Assembly: GCA_001824555.1 (NCBI GenBank)
Contig: MHXU01000095.1
Coordinates: 1-40,531, forward strand
Reading direction: 5' to 3'
Origin: Planctomycetes bacterium GWC2_45_44
Lineage (GTDB): Bacteria; Planctomycetota; Phycisphaerae; Sedimentisphaerales; UBA12454
DNA length: 40,531 nucleotides
This document shows, piece by piece, positions 1-9,500 of this stretch (its first letter is position 1; the number at the start of each line of letters is the position of its first letter). Both the position numbers and the translations under genes were made by a program. A model generated the notes under the pieces. The model was given only the letters and a program-made list of their open reading frames with translations. It had not been told where the DNA came from and did not search any database.

Positions 1-588
1 ATAGTTTCGCTCATAATTATATCTCCGAATAACACTATGAGCCGATTATCAACTTTTCAAAGAACCTCGCAAGATGCAGTTGGCCGGAAAGTTACTTGTA
101 ATCAACAAGCAACCCCAAAATATTCTTGCATACGCAATTTTTGAAGAAATTGCAACAATGGTGGACACACCACTTTTTCATCACATACTGGAGATAGCTT
201 TGCCAAAGGCAAACGGTTATATAAAACCTTAGACCTTTTTTTAAATTTTATAACTGCTTAATTTAAAACCACTTACAAAATGACCATTTTTAAGAAACTA
301 GCAGATATTGTGCCCTTTGGTTGTAGGGTGGTTGTATTAGATTGTGTCGCTGCATTTTTGAACATGGACAGCCACTACAAACACTTTAACACCATCTGCA
401 ACTACAATCATTTTAGTATCCTGCCAAGATGTAAACTTGATTTTATATCTTTTGCGCAGGCCTGCTGTCATCCATGAGGATGCCAGACAGCATCTGCTCG
501 ATTTCCTTGAACACAATATCGTTGATGTTTTTAATATACGTTGCCTTCATCTTGATAATCTCAACATAGGACGATATGTGGGGATATT
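1..588. other. Left-end region without a convincing gene
   Basis: No confident gene is visible here. On the minus strand, just downstream of the large hydrolase-like gene, two short overlapping frames at 443-550 (35 codons) and 337-471 (44 codons) could be one small reading frame broken by a frameshift. The first begins MKATYIKNINDIVF and has a weak GAG upstream. The second contains KMIVVADGVKVFVV. On the plus strand a 53-codon frame lies at about 71-232. None matches a family I recognise, and none is backed by a strong ribosome binding site. The region may hold decayed coding sequence or only a spacer. Confidence 0.3.
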
Positions 589-2817
589 TTATTTACCAAC
601 AAATATTTTCCTGAACAAGTTACGCAGAGCCGGCTGCTGCATAATTATTTTCCCGTCGGCAGTACCCTTTATAACCGCATAACATTCATAAAACTGATAG
701 CCATCACAACCGCAGTTACGAGCTATCTTGATCATATCTTCAATTATATTACAGCTATCCATGGATTGAACGAAAAAGGGTAATACACAAGGATTAAAAA
801 TAACAGGAATATTTCTGGGTCGTGTGTGAGAAAAAATCTCCTGGGCAAGATGTGAATTCGGCCAGACGTCTTTCAGTGTAATACTATCTGCCAGACCTTC
901 TTTAAGCCAGGTGCGCCAATCCCAATGAATATTCATAGCTGAACCCTGCTCCGGGTCTGTATCCATGGTGCCAGAAATATGTAAGCCCAAATGTTTGCCA
1001 TAGGCAGTAACAAGTTGTTTGGCTTCACGATAAAACTGTGTATATGCCTCTCCTCTAAGCCTGCGAAAAGCAGCCATGTCAAAATCATCCGTCTTCAATA
1101 TATCAACTCCATAAAGCTGCTTAAAAGAGTTTACTACCGGTATCTCAAAACCATATTCTCCCCAGGCAAGATGTGAGTGATGATTACGTACGCGCAGTTC
1201 AATGCCATCTGCCCCTGCCTCTAAAATTTCGCGCACCCATGACAACCACCATTGACGAGTCTCCGGAAAAGAGGGTGAAAGAGCCGCCAGGGTTCCCGCT
1301 TCTTTGCCGCGAGCAATAGCAATAACCCCATCGCAAGAATCTAAAATGAAAGTTGAACGCACGGCATCAAAACCACCTGCAAAAACAGCGGTGGGAGTGC
1401 CGGGGTATTTGTCAAATTCAAATCCGTTCAGTTGAAACGGCATTGATATTTCAGAATCATCCTCTCGTAACCTCAAACCAAAAGTAAGAAATTTTTCTTC
1501 GCCTGTCTCACCAAAAACATGAATAAGATTGACCAGACTGTTGGCAAAGGACCTCTGTCGGCCAGATATTGAAATAGCAATATATTTGTTTTTAATCTCC
1601 AGATTAAACAATCTGATAATGCGTGACTTTCGAGTTCTATCTGTTCGTCGCTGACCTGACGGGGTATGAGTATAAACAGGATAACTCTCAATGGTGTCCT
1701 GTCTGTTAATGGGACCATTATACAAACAATATGTCGTGTTGTCATCACTGATAAAAAGTTTTATATCATCTGCAGACAAATCACAGGATAAATCATCTTC
1801 CTTAACTAAATCTATTCGTGTAAAAATTTTATTTTTTGATGGGCCATAAGCATCTGGTCTGCGGGACATTATCAACTCTCTATGTTCAGCCGGGAAATTT
1901 GCTATCCAGCCAACCGGTCCACCTATTCGCTGGAGTTTTCCTTTACTTTTTGCTTCAGGCGCAGCCTCCCCATAACTCCATTGTAATCCCATATCAAAAG
2001 GTTTAATTAATCCATATATTTCGATGTTATGTTCATGTGCCGCTTGTACCGCAGCATTAAATATCTCACCTGCATTTTCATAAGTTTTTAATGCATTTTC
2101 GCCAGACCCCAGTGCCGCAAAATCCCACCATCCATCAGACATCTTGCCATAATAAATCCAGTGAACACGGTTAACGCCCCAGCTTCTAAATTCAGCAAAT
2201 AGATCTCTGAACATATCGCTTGTAAATGGTGCGTTAATCAAATCATCTACAAAGTCAACACATACTTCAAGGCTGAAATTATCCCTTATTCGTGAAGGAG
2301 CAACATGACTGGAAATGTCAGATTTGCAATCACCTAATATTCTTATTTTATGCAATAAGCAGCCATTGCAAAATTCAAAGCATAGAGTACCTGCCAATGG
2401 TTGGCAAGATTGATCAATTGCTGAAATAATTTCCTGTTTATCGACGAAAGCCCGCAAAGACTTACTGTCAAATTCAAATCGAACCAGCCGTGGTCCGGAT
2501 TTATTAGGAATAGGTTTCACACTTTGTTCAAGCACCTGTTGACGTCTGGATGCAGTATGGCGGGGATATTTATTGTCGAACATTAAAAAAAGCAGTTGCA
2601 CACCGTCCACAGAACACCATATTCCCGAGTTGTCTGAAACTTCAACCTCTATTTCCACATTCAATTGTCTATATGTATTTTCTGGCAGCGGCACAATAAT
2701 CCCAACAGTACCCGTACATCTTAAACCAGCATTTTCAAAACTATACTGATTCGGAGCTATAAACCAATTTTCCGGCAAACATTTATTTTTAAAATCTTCT
2801 ACAATTATTTCTCGCAT
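589..2817 (-). CDS. Large TIM-barrel glycoside-hydrolase-like protein, family unassigned
   Basis: This predicted protein of about 742 residues has no signal peptide and is probably cytoplasmic. Residues 1-165 look like a beta-sandwich, resembling concanavalin-like carbohydrate-binding or DUF1080 folds. From about residue 180 the sequence looks like a TIM barrel: an early strand with SLEVCVDFVDD, a WGVNRVHWIYYG segment, then GADGIELRVRNHH and later HISGTMDTDPEQG and CGCDGYQFYECY. This layout recalls glycosyl-hydrolase-like families such as GHL10, but I cannot place it in a CAZy family. A carbohydrate-active role is inferred from fold and neighbours. ATG at 2817 was chosen; GTG at 2820 is also possible, since AAGGGA lies 6 to 9 nt upstream of both. 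It is the last gene of the minus-strand run, and a copy of the TTGGG-N7-CCCAA element lies 42 nt upstream. Confidence 0.7.
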   Translation of the reverse strand: MREIIVEDFKNKCLPENWFIAPNQYSFENAGLRCTGTVGIIVPLPENTYRQLNVEIEVEVSDNSGIWCSVDGVQLLFLMFDNKYPRHTASRRQQVLEQSVKPIPNKSGPRLVRFEFDSKSLRAFVDKQEIISAIDQSCQPLAGTLCFEFCNGCLLHKIRILGDCKSDISSHVAPSRIRDNFSLEVCVDFVDDLINAPFTSDMFRDLFAEFRSWGVNRVHWIYYGKMSDGWWDFAALGSGENALKTYENAGEIFNAAVQAAHEHNIEIYGLIKPFDMGLQWSYGEAAPEAKSKGKLQRIGGPVGWIANFPAEHRELIMSRRPDAYGPSKNKIFTRIDLVKEDDLSCDLSADDIKLFISDDNTTYCLYNGPINRQDTIESYPVYTHTPSGQRRTDRTRKSRIIRLFNLEIKNKYIAISISGRQRSFANSLVNLIHVFGETGEEKFLTFGLRLREDDSEISMPFQLNGFEFDKYPGTPTAVFAGGFDAVRSTFILDSCDGVIAIARGKEAGTLAALSPSFPETRQWWLSWVREILEAGADGIELRVRNHHSHLAWGEYGFEIPVVNSFKQLYGVDILKTDDFDMAAFRRLRGEAYTQFYREAKQLVTAYGKHLGLHISGTMDTDPEQGSAMNIHWDWRTWLKEGLADSITLKDVWPNSHLAQEIFSHTRPRNIPVIFNPCVLPFFVQSMDSCNIIEDMIKIARNCGCDGYQFYECYAVIKGTADGKIIMQQPALRNLFRKIFVGK

Positions 2818-2850
2818 CACAGCTTTTCCCTTCGTAACCGTTCACGGGTA

Positions 2851-2888
2851 TTTTGACGGTTTTGGGCAACACACCCAATATCACAAAC
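2851..2888 (-). repeat. Palindromic element copy 1 (TTGGG-N7-CCCAA core)
   Basis: The core is TTGGG at 2862-2866, CAACACA, then CCCAA at 2874-2878, flanked by TTTTGA on the left and CACAAA on the right. It lies 42 nt upstream of the large hydrolase-like gene. It shares with copy 2 a further conserved block on the coding strand, GTCAAAATAyCyGTGAACGG, next to the palindrome. It could be an operator, a leader hairpin or a small dispersed repeat. Confidence 0.6.
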
Positions 2889-2934
2889 CAAATAACTGGT
2901 TTTTTTCAAGCGGATTCTCGCATTCGTATGATAA

Positions 2935-4071
2935 TCAATACTGGCCATATCGCCGCAAAATGTTCAAGGCATTCAAGTAGTTTTCTGTTTTAGCGCCAAA
3001 TTGTACACTATTGGTTGAACCAAAAATAAAACCTCCGCCAAGCATGCAGATTCTCAACGATTCCCTAACTTCTTCTTCTACCTGTTGCAATGTTCCCTGA
3101 ATAAGTGTTTCGCACTGAATTCCAGCCCAAATTGTTAATTTCTCACCATATTGTTTTTTAACTGTCGTAAGATCCATACCTGCACTTACTTGTACTGACT
3201 GATATCCTTTTAAGCCTGCATCAATCCAGTCACCAAGGATGTCCCATATTTTACCACAGCAATGAAATAATATCGTAATACCGAGATTTTCGGCTGCTTC
3301 AACAATTTTCTTGTTAACCGGCATGAATAGCTCCCTAATCGTTTTAGGAGAAAGAATACAACCTGTTGTAGAACCATAATCGTGCCCCATCATAACTATC
3401 TTGACACCTTTTCCTGCACAATACTCCAATAATCGACGATTATATTCTATCGTAACATCATACAGCTTCCTTATTTCTTCTGGAGCAATAATTGTCATCA
3501 TGAGTTGGTGAGCCTCATCTCCGCCAAATGGAGCTATAAGTGGGCCATAAGTATCGAGGTCGCGAAAAACAACTGCTCGCTTTTCTGCAAAACGATCAAC
3601 AATGTGGTCAAGTAATTCAAACTGGGAGTAATCTATATTTAACAGTCGCTCGCTGTATGCATCTATCTCACTCAATGTCAGAGCTTCCTTTGCAGGTGAG
3701 GGTGTCATGCATACAATGGAATCGTTGGAAGCACAATATTTGTACACAAACCCAACAGAGTCTCGCCAGATGTCATCTTCAATTTTCCGAGGCGGATCTG
3801 GCGTAATTGTTTTCTCCGGCACTAATCCCACAGTAACTACATCGTAATCCAATGTCTCAATAAGCTCTGAATAATCCCGCTTCATACTCTCAACAGCTTC
3901 ATCTCTTCGCCCCTGCCATACGGCAAGTGTTGTGTCTTTTCGGTTTCGATGATAGGTATGTCGTCCGAGAATATTGCTAATGTGATCATGGTCAATCCCC
4001 CATTCCCCAACAGGGACACGATCCGGCTCTTCATGTGCAATAGTTTTAAAAACACGCTCTATGCTATTCAT
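2935..4071 (-). CDS. URO-D/MtaA-like methyltransferase family protein
   Basis: This 378-residue protein belongs to the uroporphyrinogen decarboxylase superfamily, judged by the N-terminal MNSIERVFKTIAHEEPDRVPVGEW segment (shown here in part) and the C-terminal barrel. In the MtaA/MtbA/CmuA branch, zinc is bound by an HxC motif plus a later Cys. Here H270-C271-C272-G273 and C320 (in GIQCET) fit that pattern, so methyl transfer from a corrinoid or methylated compound is more likely than haem synthesis. No other haem gene is nearby. The ATG has AAGG upstream. It lies 27 nt after the TIGR04076 gene. The actual substrate is unknown. Confidence 0.8.
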   Translation of the reverse strand: MNSIERVFKTIAHEEPDRVPVGEWGIDHDHISNILGRHTYHRNRKDTTLAVWQGRRDEAVESMKRDYSELIETLDYDVVTVGLVPEKTITPDPPRKIEDDIWRDSVGFVYKYCASNDSIVCMTPSPAKEALTLSEIDAYSERLLNIDYSQFELLDHIVDRFAEKRAVVFRDLDTYGPLIAPFGGDEAHQLMMTIIAPEEIRKLYDVTIEYNRRLLEYCAGKGVKIVMMGHDYGSTTGCILSPKTIRELFMPVNKKIVEAAENLGITILFHCCGKIWDILGDWIDAGLKGYQSVQVSAGMDLTTVKKQYGEKLTIWAGIQCETLIQGTLQQVEEEVRESLRICMLGGGFIFGSTNSVQFGAKTENYLNALNILRRYGQY

Positions 4072-4098
4072 TTTCAGCCTTAATGTATATCGAACAGA

Positions 4099-4401
4099 TT
4101 ATGAGCCATTTATTCTTTCCAGTTTGAAAATAACAGGTCTGTAACCATCTGTACAACAAGTGATAAATAATCCAGGTTTTGTTCCTCTAAAATTTCCTCC
4201 ACGAGCCAGTGTCATGACGTATTTTTGTATGTCAGTCCACGCCCAACTGCAAAATCCGTCCGGCATATTGACATTTTCGGAAATAAATTCCTGGTTTTCA
4301 CTTAGTCTTTCACATGGCGGCCAAACAGACTCGGCAAATTTTTCAAGAAACTCTTTATGCACCAGTCGTTTCAGTACCGTTATTTTTACTTTCGCATTCA
4401 T
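4099..4401 (-). CDS. TIGR04076 family small protein
   Basis: This protein of 100 residues matches the TIGR04076 pattern: an N-terminal KVKITVLKR strand, a central GFCSWAWTDIQKYVM segment, and a C-terminal TCCTDGYRPVIFKLER segment. The family is small, cysteine-containing and of unknown function. It often sits near anaerobic metabolism genes, which is recalled family knowledge and not seen here. The ATG at 4401 has AAGGAAAG about 8 nt upstream. It lies between the amidohydrolase and a URO-D-like gene in the same orientation, so it is probably co-transcribed with them. Confidence 0.8.
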   Translation of the reverse strand: MNAKVKITVLKRLVHKEFLEKFAESVWPPCERLSENQEFISENVNMPDGFCSWAWTDIQKYVMTLARGGNFRGTKPGLFITCCTDGYRPVIFKLERINGS

Positions 4402-4461
4402 CGCGGATACTTTCCTTATTAAAAATCTGATTAGTTATTTGGATAAATTAAATCAGGGTAA

Positions 4462-5304
4462 TTAGCTTTTAGCCATTTCATAATTTTTACCAATCTGAAA
4501 ATGAAAAATTTTCATAGCATTATCACTGAGTATTTGCTTCTTGGCTTTATAACTAAGATGAGCATTATCAATTCGTGCCCGCTGCATTGGGGCAAAATAG
4601 AACGGCGTATCTGTGCCATACAACAATCGCTCAGAACCTATTTCCTTAACTGCCCATTCAATTAGTCCGGGAAAAATGTTTTTTGCACTTGATGTATCAA
4701 CATAAACATTACCATATTTCGACTTTTGTATAGCACATACCTGATGGCTGGGCTCACCATCCCATCCACAACCAAGATGGGCGAGAATGAGTACTGCCTC
4801 CGAAAATTTATTGGCAAATGCGACTAAATCAGCAGGCATGCTGTTTTTCTCGCCGCTGTGACTCAAAACAATTGCGTGATGCTTTGCCGCAAATTCAAAT
4901 ATCTCTCTGCCCCACTTTTTAATTGAGTAACCATGTTCTTCGGGATGGATTTTAATTCCTGCACATTTTGGTGATTTTAACATTTCTCTGGCTTGTTCAT
5001 ACGTTTGTGGTTTGCGGGGATCAATAATTACCCACTGAAGCAGCCTTTCAGCTTTCTTAGTAACACGAGCCGAATCATCATTCCCTGCAACAGGATCATT
5101 GTTCAATCTTGGCAAAAGTCCCAGTAACGGAGAAACAATGGTCAAACGAGTATTGGATAATCGAGCTCGCTCAACTACGATTTTTTCATCACCTGTCATA
5201 AATTCATTAAGCAGCTTTGATTTGTCGCCATGATAAATACCATAGTGGCCATGAACATCTATGGCCTGTACTTCCCGGATATCCTGTTTTATTCTCGTGC
5301 CCAT
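4462..5304 (-). CDS. Amidohydrolase family 2 metal-dependent hydrolase
   Basis: This 280-residue protein fits the amidohydrolase-2 family (PF04909), which are TIM-barrel hydrolases or decarboxylases. Visible metal or active-site candidates are H18-G-H20 (DVHGHY), the KIH segment at 118-120, H149 (LSHSG), H176 (LAHLGCG) and D232 (GTDTPF). The start at ATG 5304 was chosen over an upstream TTG because AGGA lies about 9 nt before it and the gene then follows the isomerase stop with a 1-nt gap. No signal peptide is present. With the isomerase it probably forms a translationally linked pair acting on a small carboxylic or sugar-derived substrate; the substrate is not predictable. Confidence 0.85.
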   Translation of the reverse strand: MGTRIKQDIREVQAIDVHGHYGIYHGDKSKLLNEFMTGDEKIVVERARLSNTRLTIVSPLLGLLPRLNNDPVAGNDDSARVTKKAERLLQWVIIDPRKPQTYEQAREMLKSPKCAGIKIHPEEHGYSIKKWGREIFEFAAKHHAIVLSHSGEKNSMPADLVAFANKFSEAVLILAHLGCGWDGEPSHQVCAIQKSKYGNVYVDTSSAKNIFPGLIEWAVKEIGSERLLYGTDTPFYFAPMQRARIDNAHLSYKAKKQILSDNAMKIFHFQIGKNYEMAKS

Positions 5305-5305
5305 T

Positions 5306-6178
5306 TTATATATTCCTGCCAATGTTCTTTTTCACATTTGCAGGAAGTTCCCAACCTGCGATTTCAAGGTATTGCAACCCATTATCATATTCCTTCTCTA
5401 TTGCATTAAATGTCATATCACGGTATTCAAGTTCAACCGTGACATCACCCTTGTAGCCAACCTTATCTAAAGCTTGTGCAAACTTCTTAAAATCTACTTT
5501 TCCGGTTCCAGGGGTGAGTTCCAAATCCTGCTTACCATCAGCGGTGTCAGGACCGGCTGAATCACGCAAATGAATATGCCAAAGCCTGTCTCCGAGCGCT
5601 GAAAAAAATGAATCAGGGTCGTATCCAATTATACCCCAATGACTTGAATCAACCAGAGCTCCAATGTTAGGGCTTTCAAGACGGTCAAATACCCACAAAA
5701 CCTGTTCTGTTCGTGGCATTAGACCGTATAAATGGGGCACCTCTAACAGCATCCGCACCCCATACTTAGAAGCAATCCTGCCTACTCTATTATACGCCTT
5801 AATGGCATTTGACAGTTGATATTCCTGGTCATGACGACTATTTCGTACACCGAATCCCATAGTCATCATCGGTATCCCAACCTCGCCAAGTTGCACAATT
5901 TTCTTTTCCCATTCATGGACAAATTCATCTATCTCCTGCGGTATCCAGGCATTATGAAAATCAGTAAAATAATTTAAACCAATCGGCTGTAAACCGAAGC
6001 CATCCAGCATTTTCTTAAGCTCGGAAGGTATTGGATTTCCGAAGTTAAAATGAAAACAGTAAGTGCCAAAGCTGGCAAATTCCACCCGTTTAAATCCACG
6101 TGCCGCAATTTTTGGTAACGCTTCATAAAGAGTATAATGCGCCCAGCCTAAAGATGAAATTGCAGTTATTTTTGCCAT
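5306..6178 (-). CDS. Sugar phosphate isomerase/epimerase (xylose isomerase-like TIM barrel)
   Basis: This 290-residue protein fits the AP-endonuclease-2/xylose-isomerase-like fold (PF01261). Metal-binding candidates are E146 (LLEVPH), D177 and H180 (VDSSHWG), H203 and D206 (WHIHLRD) and E249 (VTVELEY), the expected order for these isomerases and epimerases. The ATG at 6178 has a good AAGGAAAG upstream. It heads a tight group with the amidohydrolase, TIGR04076 and URO-D-like genes. A 397-bp gap with a strong hairpin separates it from the large secreted protein, so it may have its own promoter. Conversion of a ketose, aldose or inositol-like compound is inferred. Confidence 0.87.
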   Translation of the reverse strand: MAKITAISSLGWAHYTLYEALPKIAARGFKRVEFASFGTYCFHFNFGNPIPSELKKMLDGFGLQPIGLNYFTDFHNAWIPQEIDEFVHEWEKKIVQLGEVGIPMMTMGFGVRNSRHDQEYQLSNAIKAYNRVGRIASKYGVRMLLEVPHLYGLMPRTEQVLWVFDRLESPNIGALVDSSHWGIIGYDPDSFFSALGDRLWHIHLRDSAGPDTADGKQDLELTPGTGKVDFKKFAQALDKVGYKGDVTVELEYRDMTFNAIEKEYDNGLQYLEIAGWELPANVKKNIGRNI

Positions 6179-6575
6179 ACTAACTTTCCTTTTATTATTT
6201 GTCTTAAATTTTCTTATTAGTATTTATAGTTATACGCCACCGCTATCATTCTTACTGACATATCCACATGATCCGATGCACCGGATGATTATCCAATTCT
6301 ACCGTTTGTTGAGTTGCAGAACTATTGCACTAAACTATAATGTCCTAAGATATTTGAGCAACCCCTTGGATAGCTCACCACTAACCAATGGAAAGTCTGG
6401 CTTTCATCTGTCAACTTTCGCTGGCATCCCTGTACATTTGCACTATACTTTAGAGGATTTTCATCTCCAAGCAGATGTGCCATGTTAGACACACCTATCT
6501 ATAGGCATAGCGGCCATAAGCCGCTATGCCCAAATTAAACATCTTCCATAAAACTAATTAACTAATTTTCACCTA
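6179..6575. other. Spacer with one strong hairpin, no convincing gene
   Basis: A 397-bp gap between two minus-strand genes. It contains the hairpin at 6504-6530. A 53-codon minus-strand frame at 6322-6483 starts with ATG but has no recognised domain or clear ribosome binding site, so I do not call it. A promoter for the isomerase gene is expected here, but I cannot place one with confidence. Confidence 0.5.
6504..6530 (-). terminator. Hairpin after the large secreted protein gene
   Basis: A perfect 10-bp inverted repeat, GGCATAGCGG and CCGCTATGCC, with a 7-nt loop (CCATAAG), lies 45 nt past the stop of the 1218-residue protein gene. No U tract follows on the minus strand, so it is not a textbook intrinsic terminator. 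It may block exonucleases or act with Rho. Confidence 0.55.
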
Positions 6576-9500
6576 TTAAGGTTTAATCGCGATGCTCATC
6601 ATACCTTTGTACGCTGCATTCACAAGTGTAACAGCAGTGTTGCCGTAAGCCCCGGTTGCCGCCCTAATGCCTGTGGCTACACCGAGGCCGCCGCCGTTGC
6701 CAGCGGTTACGGAATTGTCGGTACGCTCGGTAACACTTGTCAGGTTGGCGTTTGTCCATGCCGAGAACTTTGCCGTGCTGCTCGCATCAGGGAGACTGGT
6801 GGCAATAGCCGTTACGACAAGAGTATTAGCAACCGTTGTAGTCGCTCCCGGAATGGAGCCGCTGGTGTCTGATACAGCCTCAACACCGCCCGCTGTAACA
6901 TCCCAGGGGTTGCCAGTGCTAATTGCACCACGAATAGCTATCATCCTGCCAAGCTGATGGTCACCTGAATCAGATGTGGTTGGAGCGCCCTGTGTCCCGT
7001 TATACCTCGACCAGAATACCGTAAGTCTGGCACCGGTAGTGCCGGCGGCTGTTCCGCAGTACTGCGGCGAGTTGGTAACCTGTGTCCACGTCCCGCCGTT
7101 TTGATTAGAAATCGAGATGGCCTGATTGGATGTCTCAAGAAACAGCAGCAAAATATCGTTTATGGCGATGCCTGCTGGAAGCGCTGGCGTTATCGTTCCT
7201 GTGCCAGATGTGACTGCTCCGGCTGCGACGAATGTTGGCATAAGGGTGGTAAAGCTCCAAACCGTACCTGTTGTAGTACCACCGGGACCAACCTCATCAA
7301 TACGCCAATAATATGTTGTAAGACTACTCAGCGTGCCGGGGGCATAAGTTGTGCCAGCCTGGTTGCCAATATATTCGGTTTCATCCGGCGTGGAATCAGT
7401 GCCGAAATAGACGTTATGTGAGGACGCACCGTTACCAGCCGTCCAGCTCAGAGTTGGGGTAAGACTGACACCTGTTGCGCCGTTGGCAGGACTTGGACTG
7501 CTTGCCGCCAAAGGAACAGCTGGTCCAGCTCCCATATAGCTGCCATCACAGGCACCTTGCCTGATAGCAGTGGGACAGGTTGTTGACAAATACATATAAT
7601 ATGGACTGTTAATATCCGTTGACACAAAAATCGGATTAACAGCCGTTAAGCAACCTGTGCCTCTGGTAATATTGTAACTTATCCCTTGGATGTTACCGTA
7701 AAAAGCGGTATATGTAACCGTCGTCAGGCTTCCAGTTGCCAACTGATACATCCCATATCCATAATTATTGACAATCAGATTGTCCTTAATTATCCAATTA
7801 GGGAGGTAATGACTCGTAAAGATTCCATACCCATCATATGTCGCGCCATTGCTAATAATCGTACAGTTCTCTATGGTGCCGCTGGTTTCTGTGGAGGGAT
7901 TAGTCAACATCTGTAGAGGTAACGCAATGCCATGATCAACATTACTCTCAAAAATGCTGTAGCGCACGGTACAATTGACAATCTTGTCAGTGTCACCGTT
8001 TGGCTCAAAATCGAGGCCGCACATGGGAGCAAGACCCGAGGTCGTCCGCAAAATACAGTTTTCTATAAGCAGCTTTATAACACTGACAACACTGATGCCA
8101 TTTCGAGCATTATCTTCACAGACAACATCTTTGATTGTAATATTCTGACAAGGTGAAGGGTTTTGGCCTATGTAGACACCATCACCACCGGTATTTTCAA
8201 TCCGCATTCCACGGATGTTCACGTTGCTACAAGTACGGAGCCAGACACCCATTCGCCACTCACCAGATAGCCCCACATAGTCTTCTTTCCGCATTCGGAA
8301 TCTTGCCCCATATCCTGTGAGCGTGATATTAGTCTTTCCCTCGGCCTTAAACAGACAATCTGTTTCGCCAGTGAAGAACCCCTTCTTGGCTTGAACAAGA
8401 ACACCATCCTCAAAAATGATCTCCTGGTTCGAGACCAGGAATATCGGGGTGACATTCCAAGGGATTCCCATATTGGGGACATACACTGTGCGGGCTCCAC
8501 TATTTATCGCTGCCTGCAGTGCGGTGGTTGCGTCAACCTCATCATACCCGAATGTTGAAGCATCTACCGTGTTGGGCACTGTCAAGATGATCGCTGAGGG
8601 AACATATGCAAGCGAAAGAAAAGGTGATGTCCCTGCCGAGCGAGTTACCTGTGAAGCTGCTTCTGCCGCATACACAACATCGCAGGGTGAACTTTGTATA
8701 TCATATGTTCCGGATCCCGCGTAAGACCCCGGTAGATTAATGGTGTCAATATATGCCCCAGTCGTCATGTTATAACGCTGGATATCATTATTGGCCATGT
8801 TGCTGACATACAGATATTCTCTAAACATTATAGCAGCAGCCTGTTGACCAAGTGAACCGGCTGGAACAAAATCATCAATATACGCACCCGTTGTTCCATC
8901 ATAACGCTTGACACAATAATTTGACATGGCTGCTACATAAATATTTCCGTCTGGACCAAACTTAATATCACGAGGGTTAGCAAGCCCGCCGCTACCAGCT
9001 GTCACAAAATCACCAATATATGCCCCTGTCGAACCATTATATTTCTTCACGGAGGAATTAGTAAAATCGGCAATGTATAGGTTGTTATCTGGACCGAAAG
9101 TCATGCCAACAATATTTGCCAATCCACCACTACCAGTAGTGACGAAGTTGCTATCGTATGCACCTGTCGAACCGTTATATTTTTTTACATTTCCATAATA
9201 ACTGGCGACATAAACATAGTTCGCATCTGGTCCATAGCATATGTCTTCAGGCATACTCAACCCACCGCTTCCGGCAGCAATAAATGCTCCTAAAGCTGCT
9301 CCAGTTATCCCGTCATAACGCAGAACACTGTTTCCACTCTCGTTGGCCACTAAAAGGTCTGGCACGGCTGTTGCGGGCATCATCCACGTAATCGCCGAGG
9401 GAATATATGCAAGCGAAAGAAAAGGTGATGCCCCCGTTGAGCGAGTTACCCGCGCAGCTGCTTCTGCCGCATACAGAACACCGTCAGATGAACTTCGGAG

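Noticed and set aside
71-232. 53-codon plus-strand frame at the left edge
   Set aside because: Opposite to all neighbouring genes, no domain and no supporting signals.
2935-4071. True haem-pathway uroporphyrinogen decarboxylase (hemE)
   Set aside because: The HCCG motif and catabolic neighbours fit the methyltransferase-like branches; no other haem genes are near.
6322-6483. 53-codon minus-strand frame beginning MAHLLGDENPLKY
   Set aside because: No recognised domain and no clear ribosome binding site; it lies in a spacer and is short enough to occur by chance.
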